A DNA stretch of 64,000 nt from Haloferula helveola. Its GTDB lineage: Bacteria; Verrucomicrobiota; Verrucomicrobiia; Verrucomicrobiales; Akkermansiaceae. Below, one piece after another: positions 51,076 through 60,623 of this stretch. The stretch's first letter is position 1; the number at the start of each line of letters is the position of its first letter. A model generated the notes under the pieces. That model saw only the letters and a list, made by a program, of their open reading frames with translations, made no database searches and was not told the DNA's origin. The DNA is taken from NCBI RefSeq assembly GCF_037076345.1, contig NZ_AP024702.1, forward strand, positions 3,658,001 to 3,722,000, written 5' to 3'. Position numbers and translations under genes: made by a program.

Positions 51076-52296
51076 ATGAAAGCCCGTAGCCTGAACCGAA
51101 TGACCGTCGCGGCCCTGCTTGCCGTGGCTCCCGCCCTCGTGCGCGCTGAGGAGAAGGCGCCCGCGGAGACTCCTCCCGCAGCTGGAGAAACCGAAGCTGC
51201 CCAACCTGAAGAACCGATGCTCGAAGCGCCTGCTGATGTTGCCGCCCCTCCCGCCGATGCCGAAAAGACCGAAAGCGGTCTGGCCTCGAAAGTCCTCACG
51301 AAGGGAACCGGCGATGCCAAGCCGACAGCTGCCGATACGGTGACCGTTCATTACAGCGGTTGGACGACCGATGGCGAACTCTTCGACAGTTCGGTGAAGC
51401 GCGGTCAGCCCACGAGTTTCCCGCTCAACGGCGTGATCAAGGGGTGGACCGAGGGCCTGCAGCTGATGACCGTCGGCGAGAAGCGCCGCTTCTGGATCCC
51501 GGCCGATCTTGCCTACGGCGAGAATCCCGGTGGAGGTCGTCCGGGTGGAATGCTGGTTTTCGATGTCGAGCTGATCGAGATCAAGGAAGTGCCGAAAGTC
51601 CCGGAAGACGCCCTGAAGTCGGCCGGCGGCGTCGCCTACAAGGTGATCTCCGAAGGCGACGGAGGCGAGACTCCCGGTGACGGCGATGTCGTGACCTTCC
51701 ACTTTACCGCCAAGAGCATGGAAGGCCAGGTCATGCAGGACACCCGTTCGCAGCCCGCTCCTCCGAGCGTGCCGGTCGACAAGCTGCCGGCGGAGATGAA
51801 GGAAATGATCACAGGAATGACCAAGGGCGAGAAGCGCTCTGCCTGGCTCCCCGAGGCGAGGCTCCCGGGTGGCCATGTGGTCGCCGAGTTCGAGCTGGTC
51901 TCCTTCAAGGCCGCTCCTCCGGCGCCTCCGGTGCCTGACGACGTCGCCGCCGTGCCTGACGACGCCGCCAAGACCGAGAGCGGTCTCGCTTCCAAGGTGC
52001 TCAAGGCAGGTGAAGGCGAGGACATGCCGAAGGCGACCGACACCGTGAAGGTTCACTACACCGGTTGGACGACCGACGGAAAGCTGTTCGACAGCTCCGT
52101 GACCCGTGGCGAGCCCACCCAGTTCCCGCTCAACGGTGTGATCAAGGGGTGGACCGAGGGCCTGCAGCTGATGAAGGTCGGCGAGAAGCGCCGCTTCTGG
52201 ATCCCGGCTGACCTTGCCTACGGCGAGAATCCCGGCGGTGGACGACCGGGTGGCATGCTCGTGTTCGACGTCGAGCTGCTTGAGATCGTCCGCTAG
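51076..52296 (+). CDS. Exported triple-domain FKBP-type peptidyl-prolyl isomerase
   Basis: 406 aa from ATG 51076; the signal is MTVAALLAVAPALVRAE. Domain 1 (about 70-180) and domain 3 (about 300-406) are nearly identical FKBP folds (VTVHYSGWTTDGELFDSS, GVIKGWTEGLQLM, RRFWIPADLAYGENPGGGRP). The middle domain (about 185-290) keeps the outline (VVTFHFTAKSMEGQV, MITGMTKGEKRSAWLPEA) but has lost the YGE/aromatic pocket residues and is probably inactive. Linkers are Ala/Pro-rich. It presumably assists folding of exported proteins in the periplasm. Confidence 0.92.
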   Translation: MKARSLNRMTVAALLAVAPALVRAEEKAPAETPPAAGETEAAQPEEPMLEAPADVAAPPADAEKTESGLASKVLTKGTGDAKPTAADTVTVHYSGWTTDGELFDSSVKRGQPTSFPLNGVIKGWTEGLQLMTVGEKRRFWIPADLAYGENPGGGRPGGMLVFDVELIEIKEVPKVPEDALKSAGGVAYKVISEGDGGETPGDGDVVTFHFTAKSMEGQVMQDTRSQPAPPSVPVDKLPAEMKEMITGMTKGEKRSAWLPEARLPGGHVVAEFELVSFKAAPPAPPVPDDVAAVPDDAAKTESGLASKVLKAGEGEDMPKATDTVKVHYTGWTTDGKLFDSSVTRGEPTQFPLNGVIKGWTEGLQLMKVGEKRRFWIPADLAYGENPGGGRPGGMLVFDVELLEIVR

Positions 52297-52321
52297 TTTC
52301 CAGCTCCATCATCCCGATTCG

Positions 52322-53062
52322 ATGAAAAGCGGATGGGTCAGGTATTGGTTGCCTGCCTGTCCGCTTTTTTTCGCGTCCTGCGCGCTGAAATTCCCGCAGG
52401 ATGAAGTGGAGGTCCGCCGGGTCGAGGTCACGCGTGCGGCAACCCCGGAGCCCGCGACGGTGCCGGTGGTGTTGTTTTCCGACGAACTCCACACCGGTCT
52501 CATCCTCGATCTGCAGTGGCTGCAGCGGCACGGCTACAAGGTTCCCCGCGAGTCGGTAGTCCGCCAGTGGGCCGCGTTCAGCTGGGGCGACCAGACCGCC
52601 TACGTGCAGGAGCGGTGGCTGAGTCCCGGGCAGGTGATCCATGCCTTGTTCATGCCGTCGCCTTCGGTGATGGAGATCATCACCTTCGATTGGAACATTC
52701 CGGAGGTCTGCCACCATCAGAGGCTTTACCAGACCTATGTGCCGGACTCAGCCGGGGTGGGTTTGGCGGCATTCCTGAACAGCTGTGCCGTGAGGGACGG
52801 GGAAGGGATTCCGAATACCATCGCGCCGTCGAGCTGGGGCAGCGGACGGCTGATCGAATCGCCCCACAGCTACTACTTTCCCCGCATTTGCAACGTGTGG
52901 ACCGTCGAGGCCTTGAACTCGACCGGCTTTGAGATGGCAGGTGTCACCGGATTGTCGGCCGATGGCGTGATCCGGCAGGCGACGAAGCCGAAGAACGGCT
53001 TCGCCAAGATCTGGGATCCCGCTTGGCAGACGGCCGAGGGAGGTGACGAGCCGGGTGAGTGA
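52322..53062 (+). CDS. DUF2459-family lipoprotein
   Basis: 246 aa from ATG 52322. The lipoprotein signal is YWLPACPLFFASC. The DUF2459 hallmark is visible as VVLFSDELHTGLILDLQWLQ and FSWGDQTAYVQ, then FPRICNVWTVEALNSTGFEM. Family function is unknown. It starts 25 bp after the FKBP gene and is probably co-transcribed. Confidence 0.82.
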   Translation: MKSGWVRYWLPACPLFFASCALKFPQDEVEVRRVEVTRAATPEPATVPVVLFSDELHTGLILDLQWLQRHGYKVPRESVVRQWAAFSWGDQTAYVQERWLSPGQVIHALFMPSPSVMEIITFDWNIPEVCHHQRLYQTYVPDSAGVGLAAFLNSCAVRDGEGIPNTIAPSSWGSGRLIESPHSYYFPRICNVWTVEALNSTGFEMAGVTGLSADGVIRQATKPKNGFAKIWDPAWQTAEGGDEPGE

Positions 53063-53100
53063 AAACGAAAAGCCCGGCGCATCGCGGAGATGGCCGGGCT
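53061..53100 (-). terminator. Rho-independent terminator of the SGNH/cytochrome fusion gene
   Basis: 8-bp stem AGCCCGGC / GCCGGGCT (53071-53078 and 53093-53100). On the minus strand it is followed by TTTTCGTTTTC. It lies 23 bp beyond the stop of the minus-strand gene and may also end the convergent DUF2459 transcript. Confidence 0.75.
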
Positions 53101-53122
53101 CGGGAAGGTTGGCGGAAGCCGA

Positions 53123-56100
53123 TCAGTTCTCCAGAGGATGCTGCTTGAGCAGTTCCTCCGAGGTGTAGAACGAACGGTTGCCGGTGGCTTTGCGGACTTC
53201 TGCGACCTTCTCCGGCGTGATGGCCGAGGCCTTGTTTCCGAAGTGGTTCCGAACGTAGGTGAGCACCGAGGCGAGATCCTCGTCGTTCAGCAGTCCGGCG
53301 AACTGGGTCATGGGAACCTGTCCGGGATACTTCTGGCCCTTCACCTCGATCGGTCCGATCAGACCGTGGAGGGCGAGCTTGATCAGGCGGTCCTCACTGC
53401 CTTGGGCCCATTTCGTTCCTGCGATCGGCGGGAAGCCGGCGGGCGGCAGTCCGTTGCCATCAGGTTGGTGACAGGTGCCGCAGTGCCCTTCGCGGTTGTA
53501 GATTTCGTGGCCCTTGATGAAGCGCTTCTGCTCGGCTTCGGTCAGGTGGGAGGGCGCCTTCGGTGCCGGGTTCTCTTCGACTTGTTCCTCTTCGCGTCCG
53601 GCAAGGCGATCGGCGGCGGTCTTCGCGGCGTTCTTGGTCCAATCGTCGAGAGGTTTCGAGGCAGCCACTTCGACGACCTTCTTGGCGGCTGCATTGTCGA
53701 GCCACGAGGCGGCGGCAATCGCTTCGAGCCGCACCCGGCCGTGGGGATCGGAGGCCGCGGCTGTCAGGAGTGCCGAGACGTCTTCGAAGTCGCGGAAATT
53801 GTAGCGGAGCACCCGCACGGCAGCGGCCCGCGCGTGGAAGTCGGGCGAATGCAGAAGCTGGCGGAGCAGCTCGGTGTCGACCTCGTTGATGCCCCAGCTC
53901 GTCCAGAGGGCCTCAAGCCGTTGGTGCTCGTAGGCTTCGTCCTTCGGATCAAGCTTGGACACCCATGTCTTGAGTGCCGCGCTGACTTCCTTGGCGGGAT
54001 GCTCGCGGATCTCGCGGCGGGCGCGGTAGCGGACGCGGTAGTCCGGATGCTTCAGGTTTTCCAGCAGGGCTGCCAACGGGGCGCCTTCGACCTGCGGTGC
54101 CTTGACCAAGGGGCGCTCGGGATAGGTGATCCGGTAGATGCGCCCGTGGACATGGTCGCGGAGCGGATCGCGCGCGCTGTGTTGCATGTGGCCGATCAGG
54201 ACGTTGTGCCAGTCGACGACGTAAAGTGAGCCGTCCGGAGCGAACTCGAGATCCACCGGGCGGAAGTTGCCGTCCGAGGATACCAGCAGGTCCTGACGGT
54301 GCTCGGTTTTGTAGCCGGTTCCGTCGTCGACGATCTTGTGCTGCTTGATTCCGAGAAAGCCGATGTTGTTGCACACCAGCATGTCGCCCTGAACTTCATC
54401 GGGGAAATGGGAGGAGGAGACGAACTCCAGTCCCGAGGTCGGGCGCACGGCGTTGCCCTGCGGCGCGAGGTTCGGTGTCGAGGGAGTCTTCGACCCATAG
54501 GTCGGCTTGATCGAAACCGGCAGCATCCAGTTGATGCTGGGCCCGGAGGTGTGGAGGAAGAAGTCCTGGCCCCATTGGTCGAAGGCGATGCCCCAGGGGT
54601 TCGGGATGGAAAGCTGGGCCGTGCGCTCAAGCTTCGTCCGCTGCGGGCTGAAGCGGTAGAAGCCGCCATCGACGCCACGCACGGGGCCGTATGGGGTTTC
54701 GACATTCGAGTGGAGGAAAACGCCCTCCGCCATCATCACGGCACCTGACGGATCCGCACAGAAAGCGCCGGCGGCGTGGTGCGTGTCGTGGGTGTCGAAA
54801 CCGATCAGCACCACCTCGCGGGTATCGGCCTGGTCATCCCCGTCGAGATCCCGAAGCAACATCAGGGCGGGCTCTTGCGACACGTAGACGCCCTCGGGAG
54901 CGAATTCGAAGCCGGTCGGCACATGGAGGCCATCGGCGAAGACCGTCTCCCGGTCCGCCTTACCGTCACCGTTGGTGTCCTCGTAAATGAGAATCTTGTC
55001 GTCCGGGCGGGTGTCACCCGGGCGGTAGTGCGGGTAACTCGGCATCGTGGCGACCCACAGGCGGCCTTTGTTGTCGAAGGAAAGCTGGACCGGATTGGCG
55101 AGATTCGGGAAGTCCTCTTCGGAGGCGAAGAGCTCGATCTTGTAGCCTTCGGGAACCTTGAGGGCATCGACGGCCTTGTCCGGCTCGCGGTATTCGGGAT
55201 CCCCGTTCTTGTTGCTCGGCTTGTAGTTGGTTTTGACCTCGGGAAGAGCGGGAGTCTGCTTGTCGGCGGCGGCGACATCGAAGGCCTTGCCATTCACGCC
55301 CGCCCAGATCCGGCGATCGCGGACTTCGGTCATGGCGCGCATCTTCTTGGTCTCGTCGGGGTAGTTGCCCGGCCCGAAAGGGTTGTAGCGACGGCCGTCG
55401 ACATGGACGCCGTTGAGCATCCGGTAGTCGTTGAACCAAAACCAGTTCTTGTCCTGGATCGCCTTGGCCAGGCTGTCCGCGGGGACTTTCGACACGCGCT
55501 CGGTCTTCCCGTAGACCAGATCGGCCAGAGCGGGGCCAAGCAGCCGGTAGCCCGAGTCGTCCGGCAGGAAGCCATTCCGGGTGAAATTGTCCTCAAGGGT
55601 CGGGTAGAGCTTGCTCGTTTGGTCGAACAGATCGACGAACTCGACCTTCTTGGCCGCCGCGACCTCCGCCATGGCCTTCGTGTAAAGAGCGAGGTTCTGG
55701 TTCTCCGCAACGCCGTCGGGCAGGTCCCGCTCGTCGGAGAGGTCTTCGTAGGCGATGGGCGAGACCAGCACGAGGCGGGGTGCAGCCTTGCCGTTGTACT
55801 TCTGGGCCAGCGTGTGGTCGACAAAGGCGGCGAGTTCGCCCTTGTAGGCATCGAGGCCCGCCTCTCCGTCGAAGGACTCGTTGTAACCGAAGAACGCGAT
55901 AATCGTGTCCGCCTTCACCGTCTCAAGCCACTGGTCAGGTGTCGGGTGATGCCCACGTCCGGCGTGGATCTTGTTCTGCGGGCGGAACTGTTCAGCACCC
56001 GGGAACGCCCACTGCGAATTGCGGGAAGGGTGGGGGCGGAAGCCCGGGGTGTCGCCCGGTCGGCAGAGATTGCGCAGGGTCAGGTTCTTGTCCGGGTAGC

Positions 56101-56251
56101 GCAGGTGAAGTTCGGTCTCGAACCACGGATGGTCGAGCATCCGCTCTCCGAGGCCATTGCCGATCAATGCGATCTTTTCACCCTGGGCCGGGGCGGTCGC
56201 GGCTGCCAGTGGAGCAGCCAGCATCATCATCGTGGAGAGGATCATTCTCAT
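53123..56251 (-). CDS. Secreted PVC-type fusion: SGNH hydrolase, dehydrogenase-like propeller, HEAT repeats, cytochrome c
   Basis: 1042 aa. The start near 56251 gives a signal peptide (MRMILSTMMMLAAPLAAATA). Residues about 27-260 are SGNH-like (KIALIGNGLGERML, ADTIIAFFGYNESFDG) with a Gly replacing the usual catalytic Ser in the first block, so hydrolase activity is doubtful. A PVC membrane-bound-dehydrogenase/NHL-type propeller spans about 365-740 (LWVATMPSYPHYRPGDTRPD, DTHDTHHAAGAFCADPSG, LYVVDWHNVLIGHMQHSARD). HEAT repeats occupy about 755-880. A cytochrome c domain carries C924-G-T-C-H928 and a later Met in VPMTQFAGLL. Such fusions are abundant in planctomycetes and verrucomicrobia; substrates are unknown. 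Confidence 0.87.
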   Translation of the reverse strand: MRMILSTMMMLAAPLAAATAPAQGEKIALIGNGLGERMLDHPWFETELHLRYPDKNLTLRNLCRPGDTPGFRPHPSRNSQWAFPGAEQFRPQNKIHAGRGHHPTPDQWLETVKADTIIAFFGYNESFDGEAGLDAYKGELAAFVDHTLAQKYNGKAAPRLVLVSPIAYEDLSDERDLPDGVAENQNLALYTKAMAEVAAAKKVEFVDLFDQTSKLYPTLEDNFTRNGFLPDDSGYRLLGPALADLVYGKTERVSKVPADSLAKAIQDKNWFWFNDYRMLNGVHVDGRRYNPFGPGNYPDETKKMRAMTEVRDRRIWAGVNGKAFDVAAADKQTPALPEVKTNYKPSNKNGDPEYREPDKAVDALKVPEGYKIELFASEEDFPNLANPVQLSFDNKGRLWVATMPSYPHYRPGDTRPDDKILIYEDTNGDGKADRETVFADGLHVPTGFEFAPEGVYVSQEPALMLLRDLDGDDQADTREVVLIGFDTHDTHHAAGAFCADPSGAVMMAEGVFLHSNVETPYGPVRGVDGGFYRFSPQRTKLERTAQLSIPNPWGIAFDQWGQDFFLHTSGPSINWMLPVSIKPTYGSKTPSTPNLAPQGNAVRPTSGLEFVSSSHFPDEVQGDMLVCNNIGFLGIKQHKIVDDGTGYKTEHRQDLLVSSDGNFRPVDLEFAPDGSLYVVDWHNVLIGHMQHSARDPLRDHVHGRIYRITYPERPLVKAPQVEGAPLAALLENLKHPDYRVRYRARREIREHPAKEVSAALKTWVSKLDPKDEAYEHQRLEALWTSWGINEVDTELLRQLLHSPDFHARAAAVRVLRYNFRDFEDVSALLTAAASDPHGRVRLEAIAAASWLDNAAAKKVVEVAASKPLDDWTKNAAKTAADRLAGREEEQVEENPAPKAPSHLTEAEQKRFIKGHEIYNREGHCGTCHQPDGNGLPPAGFPPIAGTKWAQGSEDRLIKLALHGLIGPIEVKGQKYPGQVPMTQFAGLLNDEDLASVLTYVRNHFGNKASAITPEKVAEVRKATGNRSFYTSEELLKQHPLEN

Positions 56252-56553
56252 GGGTGGGCGAATACCGCCACGACGAGAGGGATCTGTCAAATTCTGTTCT
56301 CCGCATGGCGACATCCGAAGTCCCCGGAATTGCCCTGCTTTCCTGCGGCATCAATGCACGGGGGTCGCACTGGAGTTTCGCGCTCAATGCGCCTTTGCGT
56401 AACGCCTTATTGGGAAGTTCTGACGTTCGTTGATGATGGGGAATCGATTCTTAGACGCATCCGTCTCCTGCCGTCATCAGCCACCGGCTGGCCGGTGCTT
56501 CTGGGAGAAACCTGACTAAATTTGACTCAATGGGTGTAGATTCGGTGTACCCG
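56252..56553. other. Spacer upstream of the SGNH/cytochrome fusion gene
   Basis: About 300 bp containing the promoter region of the minus-strand fusion gene. No gene, repeat or recognised regulatory motif was found. It runs up to the terminator of the next minus-strand gene. Confidence 0.45.
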
Positions 56554-56593
56554 AAAAAGCCGAACGCCCTTCCCGCTGAGGGAAAGGGCGTTC
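56554..56593 (-). terminator. Rho-independent terminator
   Basis: 10-bp perfect stem GAACGCCCTT / AAGGGCGTTC (56562-56571 and 56584-56593) with an inner CCC/GGG pair. On the minus strand it is followed by GGCTTTTTCGG. It serves the minus-strand gene at 56622-57143, 28 bp upstream. Confidence 0.85.
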
Positions 56594-56621
56594 AAGAACG
56601 GCCGCTGAAACCGGTCGAGGC

Positions 56622-57143
56622 TCAGAGTTTGTTGGCAACAGCGGGTTCTCGCGAGGCAAGCAGGGGTCTTTGGAGCGGAGGCTCCGGAGTGAAACGGGCG
56701 AGCGCTGGGGAACTCAGTTGAAACTCCCCGTGGATTTCCTCGATCAGCACGAAGCCGGGGAAGCCCGGGCAGTGCCCGCTGCGCCACGGCTCGACGCCTT
56801 CGGGGCTACTGAGCTGGTAGGCGTCGCTGGAGATTTGGGCGTAGATGCGGCGCCGGACTCCGCGCTCGAGGTCCTTGGTTGATACCGAGCCCATGATGAG
56901 CTGGCGGAAGACCAGATTGCGCCACTCGACCTTGAACTCGCGATTTTTGCGGACGAAGTGGCTGACGGCCTTGCCGTCGCGGTCGATCCGGATGGAGCGC
57001 TCAAGGAGTTCCTTGGCCTTCTCCATCACGGCGGCTTCCTCGGAAGGGCGCAGAGGTTGGGATGCCTGAGGCTTCTGGGCCGTGCCCGCCAGGCCGGTCT
57101 GAATCGCCAAGGCGGCGAAAACGGGAATCAGGATGTGCTTCAT
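56622..57143 (-). CDS. Secreted hypothetical protein
   Basis: 173 aa with signal peptide MKHILIPVFAALAIQTGLAG. A helical segment follows (EEAAVMEKAKELLERSIRID), then a mixed part containing WRNLVFRQLIMGSVSTKDLE and CPGFPGFVLIEEIHGEFQLS. No family is recognised. It is monocistronic, with its own terminator at 56554-56593. Confidence 0.65.
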   Translation of the reverse strand: MKHILIPVFAALAIQTGLAGTAQKPQASQPLRPSEEAAVMEKAKELLERSIRIDRDGKAVSHFVRKNREFKVEWRNLVFRQLIMGSVSTKDLERGVRRRIYAQISSDAYQLSSPEGVEPWRSGHCPGFPGFVLIEEIHGEFQLSSPALARFTPEPPLQRPLLASREPAVANKL

Positions 57144-57211
57144 CGCTGACCACCATGCCTGAGGTTTGGCTACCCGAATATTACGGGATCACGTATCAAA
57201 TACGTAGATTC

Positions 57212-58414
57212 TCAGGCCTCGGCCGGGACCGAAGGAACTCCGGTGGCAGGGTCGGTTTCCGCGGCGTAGTCGACGCCTTCCAAACCGAAGCCGAACAGCC
57301 GCAGGAAGCTCGATTCGTAGCCATCGACATCGGCGAGCTCGAGCAGGTTGTCCGTGTTCACCTCGTTCCAGACCTTGTCGACCGCAGCTTGGACGTCGTC
57401 GGTCATTTCCCAGTCATCGATGCGAATCCGTCCGGCCTCGTCCGGCTGAGGGTCGGCAGCTCCGTAAAGCCGGTCGCGGAACAGGCGGTCCATCTGCTCG
57501 ATCGTGTCCTCGTGCGTGCCCTTCGCCTTCATGACCTTGTAGAGGAGCGAAATGTAGAGTGGCACTACCGGGATGGCGGAGGAGGCTTGCGTGACGAGAG
57601 CCTTGTTGACCGAAACCCACGCCTTGCCACCGAGGCCGGCGAGCTTCTCGTCGAGCTTGCGCTGGGACTTCTCAAGGTCCTCCTTGGCGGCTCCGATGGT
57701 TCCGTTGGTGTAGATCGGCCACGTGACTTCCGGGCCGATGTATGAGTAGGCGACCGTCTTGACGCCCTCGGCGAGGACTCCGGCCTGCTGGAGTGCATCG
57801 ATCCACATCTCCCAGTCCTCACCGCCCATCACCGCGATCGTCTGATCGATCTCGTCCTGGGTGGCCGGCTCGATGGTCACTTCGTCGACGACCTTGGTCG
57901 AGGTGTTGAGATTCTTGTTCGTATAGGTCTGGCCGATCGGTTTCAGCACCGACTTGAAAACCTCACCGCTCTTCGGGTGCTCGCGACGCGGCGAAGCCAG
58001 CGAGTAGATCACGCAGTCGACCTGTCCGAGGTCCGACTTGATTGCTTCGATCACCGTCTCCTTCATCGCATCCGAGAAGGCGTCGCCATTGAACGACCTT
58101 GCGTAGAGTCCGGCGGCGGCGGCTTCCTTCTCGAACGCCGCCGAGTTGTACCAGCCGGCGGTGCCGGTCCGTTTCTCCGAGCCTGGCTTTTCGAAAAACA
58201 CCCCGATGGTCGAGGCACCGCATCCGAAGGCGGCGGCGATCCGCGAGGAAAGGCCGTAGCCGGTCGATGAGCCGATCACCAGCACCCGCTTCGGGCCACC
58301 CTCGATCGGGCCCCGGGATTTGACGACCGCGATCTGGTCGGCGACGTGCTTGGCGCAGCCGTCGGGGTGCGCGGTGGTGCAGATGAATCCTCGGATCTTG
58401 GGCTCAACGATCAT
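57212..58414 (-). CDS. fabV: FabV-type enoyl-ACP (trans-2-enoyl-CoA) reductase
   Basis: 400 aa from ATG 58414, the standard FabV length. It reduces the enoyl double bond in the last step of fatty-acid elongation using NADH; FabV enzymes are known for natural resistance to triclosan. The Rossmann glycine motif is [15 protein letters not shown] with Y53. The catalytic Y235-(8 residues)-K244 pair is in [13 protein letters not shown], the same numbering as characterised FabV enzymes. [10 protein letters not shown] and [12 protein letters not shown] are further signatures. It is divergent from trpE. Confidence 0.96.
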   Translation of the reverse strand: MIVEPKIRGFICTTAHPDGCAKHVADQIAVVKSRGPIEGGPKRVLVIGSSTGYGLSSRIAAAFGCGASTIGVFFEKPGSEKRTGTAGWYNSAAFEKEAAAAGLYARSFNGDAFSDAMKETVIEAIKSDLGQVDCVIYSLASPRREHPKSGEVFKSVLKPIGQTYTNKNLNTSTKVVDEVTIEPATQDEIDQTIAVMGGEDWEMWIDALQQAGVLAEGVKTVAYSYIGPEVTWPIYTNGTIGAAKEDLEKSQRKLDEKLAGLGGKAWVSVNKALVTQASSAIPVVPLYISLLYKVMKAKGTHEDTIEQMDRLFRDRLYGAADPQPDEAGRIRIDDWEMTDDVQAAVDKVWNEVNTDNLLELADVDGYESSFLRLFGFGLEGVDYAAETDPATGVPSVPAEA

Positions 58415-58527
58415 GGTGGCGGGAAGCGTAGGGAGCCGATCCGCCGCAAGCAAGCGCGCGGCGATGCCTAGAATGCCCGTGTTCCGAGGCTTGCACCCAC
58501 CCGACTCTCGGCCACACTCCCGCCCGC

Positions 58528-60027
58528 GTGAATCCCATTCCGATCGAACCGTCGTTCGAGGAATTCGCGGAGCTGGCCAAGCAGGGCAATGTCGTCCCGG
58601 TCTACACCCAGCTCGCCGCGGATTTCGAGACGCCCCTGTCCGCCTTCCTCAAGGTGCGGGACGGGCGGCATTCGTTCCTGCTTGAAAGTGCCGAGAGCAC
58701 CGACAGCAGCGGGCGATGGTCAATTCTCGGCAGCGGGCCGCGGCGAATCATCGAGGCCCGGGGCCGGGAGATCACGATCCGCGAGGGCGCCGACGTTTCG
58801 ACCGATGTGGTGGAAGATGACGTGCTGGCTGCCCTCGAGCGCCACATGGCTCCGTACAAGCCCGTGCTGCACGGCAACCTGCCGCCTTTCTGCGGCGGGC
58901 TGGTCGGCTATCTGGCCTACGATGCGGTGCGTCAGTTCGAAACCAGCATTCCGGAACCGCCGAACGATGAGCTCGGTGTGCCGGACGCGATGTTCGTCTT
59001 GGCCGACACGCTGATTGTATTCGATCAGAAACTTCATCGCGTTCAGGTCATCGCCAACGCGTTTCCCGGTGAATTCGAGTCGCCCGAGCACGCCTATGTC
59101 GCCGCCCGGGAGAAGGTCGCTGCCACGGTCGAGATGCTCAACCGGCCACTTCACGTGCCGGCGCTCAATGGTCTCGTCGAAGTCGAACCCGGCGATGCCA
59201 AGAGCAACACAACTCAGGCGGAGTTCGAGGACATGGTGTTGCGGGGCAAGGAGTACATTGCCGCCGGCGACGTGTTCCAGTTCGTCCCGAGCCAGCGGTT
59301 CGAGACGCCTTTCGGCCGTTCGGCGGTCGATCTCTACCGGGCACTCCGCCATGTGAATCCATCGCCCTACATGTTCATCCTGGAGATGGGTGACTTTGCG
59401 TTGGTCGGCAGCTCGCCCGAGGTCCACGTGCGATCGATCGACGGAAGAATCGACATCCGTCCGATCGCGGGCACCCGCTGGCGGGGCAAGACTCCCGAGG
59501 AGGACGACGCCTTGGCGGCAGACCTTCTGGACGACCCCAAGGAACGGGCCGAACACCTGATGCTGGTCGATCTCGCGCGGAACGACGTCGGGCGCATTGC
59601 CAAGCACGGCAGTGTGAAAGTCGACGACTTCATGATCGTCGAGCGTTACAGCCATGTGATGCACATCGTGTCGAACGTCACGGGGACGCTCGATGACGGA
59701 CACAGCGCCTACGATGTGCTGCGGGCGACTTTCCCGGCGGGCACCGTTTCGGGTGCGCCCAAGATCCGGGCGATGCAGATCATCAACGAGCTGGAGAAGA
59801 GCAAGCGCTGCGCCTACGCGGGTGCGGTCGGCTACTTCGGTTTCGACGGGTCGCACGACTCCTGCATCACGCTGCGGACGTGCTTGCTGAAGGACGGCAA
59901 TGCCTATGTCCAGGCGGGTGCCGGGGTGGTGGCCGACTCCGACCCCACCTACGAATACAACGAGACCGTCAACAAGGCGAAGGGCATGCTGCGCGCGATC
60001 GCTTTGGCCAAGACGCTGGAAGACTGA
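58528..60027 (+). CDS. trpE: Anthranilate synthase component I
   Basis: Converts chorismate and ammonia to anthranilate, the first step of tryptophan synthesis. 499 aa from GTG 58528, the first start that keeps the N-terminal regulatory domain ([20 protein letters not shown], the Trp-binding LLES region). The catalytic domain shows [62 protein letters not shown] and [12 protein letters not shown]. trpG follows 5 bp downstream, so the two are translated together. No leader peptide or attenuator was evident in the 113 bp to fabV. Confidence 0.97.
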   Translation: MNPIPIEPSFEEFAELAKQGNVVPVYTQLAADFETPLSAFLKVRDGRHSFLLESAESTDSSGRWSILGSGPRRIIEARGREITIREGADVSTDVVEDDVLAALERHMAPYKPVLHGNLPPFCGGLVGYLAYDAVRQFETSIPEPPNDELGVPDAMFVLADTLIVFDQKLHRVQVIANAFPGEFESPEHAYVAAREKVAATVEMLNRPLHVPALNGLVEVEPGDAKSNTTQAEFEDMVLRGKEYIAAGDVFQFVPSQRFETPFGRSAVDLYRALRHVNPSPYMFILEMGDFALVGSSPEVHVRSIDGRIDIRPIAGTRWRGKTPEEDDALAADLLDDPKERAEHLMLVDLARNDVGRIAKHGSVKVDDFMIVERYSHVMHIVSNVTGTLDDGHSAYDVLRATFPAGTVSGAPKIRAMQIINELEKSKRCAYAGAVGYFGFDGSHDSCITLRTCLLKDGNAYVQAGAGVVADSDPTYEYNETVNKAKGMLRAIALAKTLED

Positions 60028-60032
60028 CCGCC

Positions 60033-60596
60033 ATGCTTCTGATCATCGATAACTACGATTCGTTCACCTACAACCTCGTCCAGTACTTCGGCGAGTTGGG
60101 TGCGGAGATGAAGGTCGTGAGGAATGACGCCATCGATCTGAACGGCATTCGCGAGCTCGGTCCGTCGCGCATTTGCATCTCCCCGGGACCCTGCACGCCG
60201 AACGAGGCCGGGATTTCCTGCGACCTGATCCGGGAGTTCGGTGCCAGCACTCCGATCCTCGGCGTCTGTCTCGGCCACCAGTCGATTGGCCAGGTCTACG
60301 GCGGTGATGTGGTGCGGGCCGACCGGCTGATGCACGGTAAGACCTCACCGATCTTCCACGATGGGGGAAGTGTGTTTGCCGGGCTCCCGAGTCCTTTCGA
60401 GGCGACGCGTTACCATTCGCTGATCGTGAAACGGGAAACGCTTCCGGATTGTCTCGAGATCACCGCGTGGACTGCCGAGGACGAGATCATGGGGCTTCGC
60501 CACAAGGAGCACCCCGTCCACGGAGTGCAGTTCCACCCGGAGTCGATCCTTACCGAGATGGGCAAGAAGCTGCTCGAGAACTTCCTGTCGTTCTGA
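60033..60596 (+). CDS. trpG: Anthranilate synthase glutamine amidotransferase component
   Basis: 187 aa from ATG 60033. Supplies ammonia from glutamine to TrpE. Class I GATase with nucleophile C79 ([17 protein letters not shown]), oxyanion region [11 protein letters not shown] and the His-Glu pair in [17 protein letters not shown]. In several bacteria the same subunit serves 4-amino-4-deoxychorismate synthase; no pabB is nearby. Confidence 0.96.
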   Translation: MLLIIDNYDSFTYNLVQYFGELGAEMKVVRNDAIDLNGIRELGPSRICISPGPCTPNEAGISCDLIREFGASTPILGVCLGHQSIGQVYGGDVVRADRLMHGKTSPIFHDGGSVFAGLPSPFEATRYHSLIVKRETLPDCLEITAWTAEDEIMGLRHKEHPVHGVQFHPESILTEMGKKLLENFLSF

Positions 60597-60623
60597 GGGG
60601 CGCGGCTGAGGGCTGCCGTTTCC

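Noticed and set aside
54776-56515. 579-aa plus-strand ORF
   Set aside because: Antisense of the SGNH/propeller/cytochrome fusion gene; no signal or domain.
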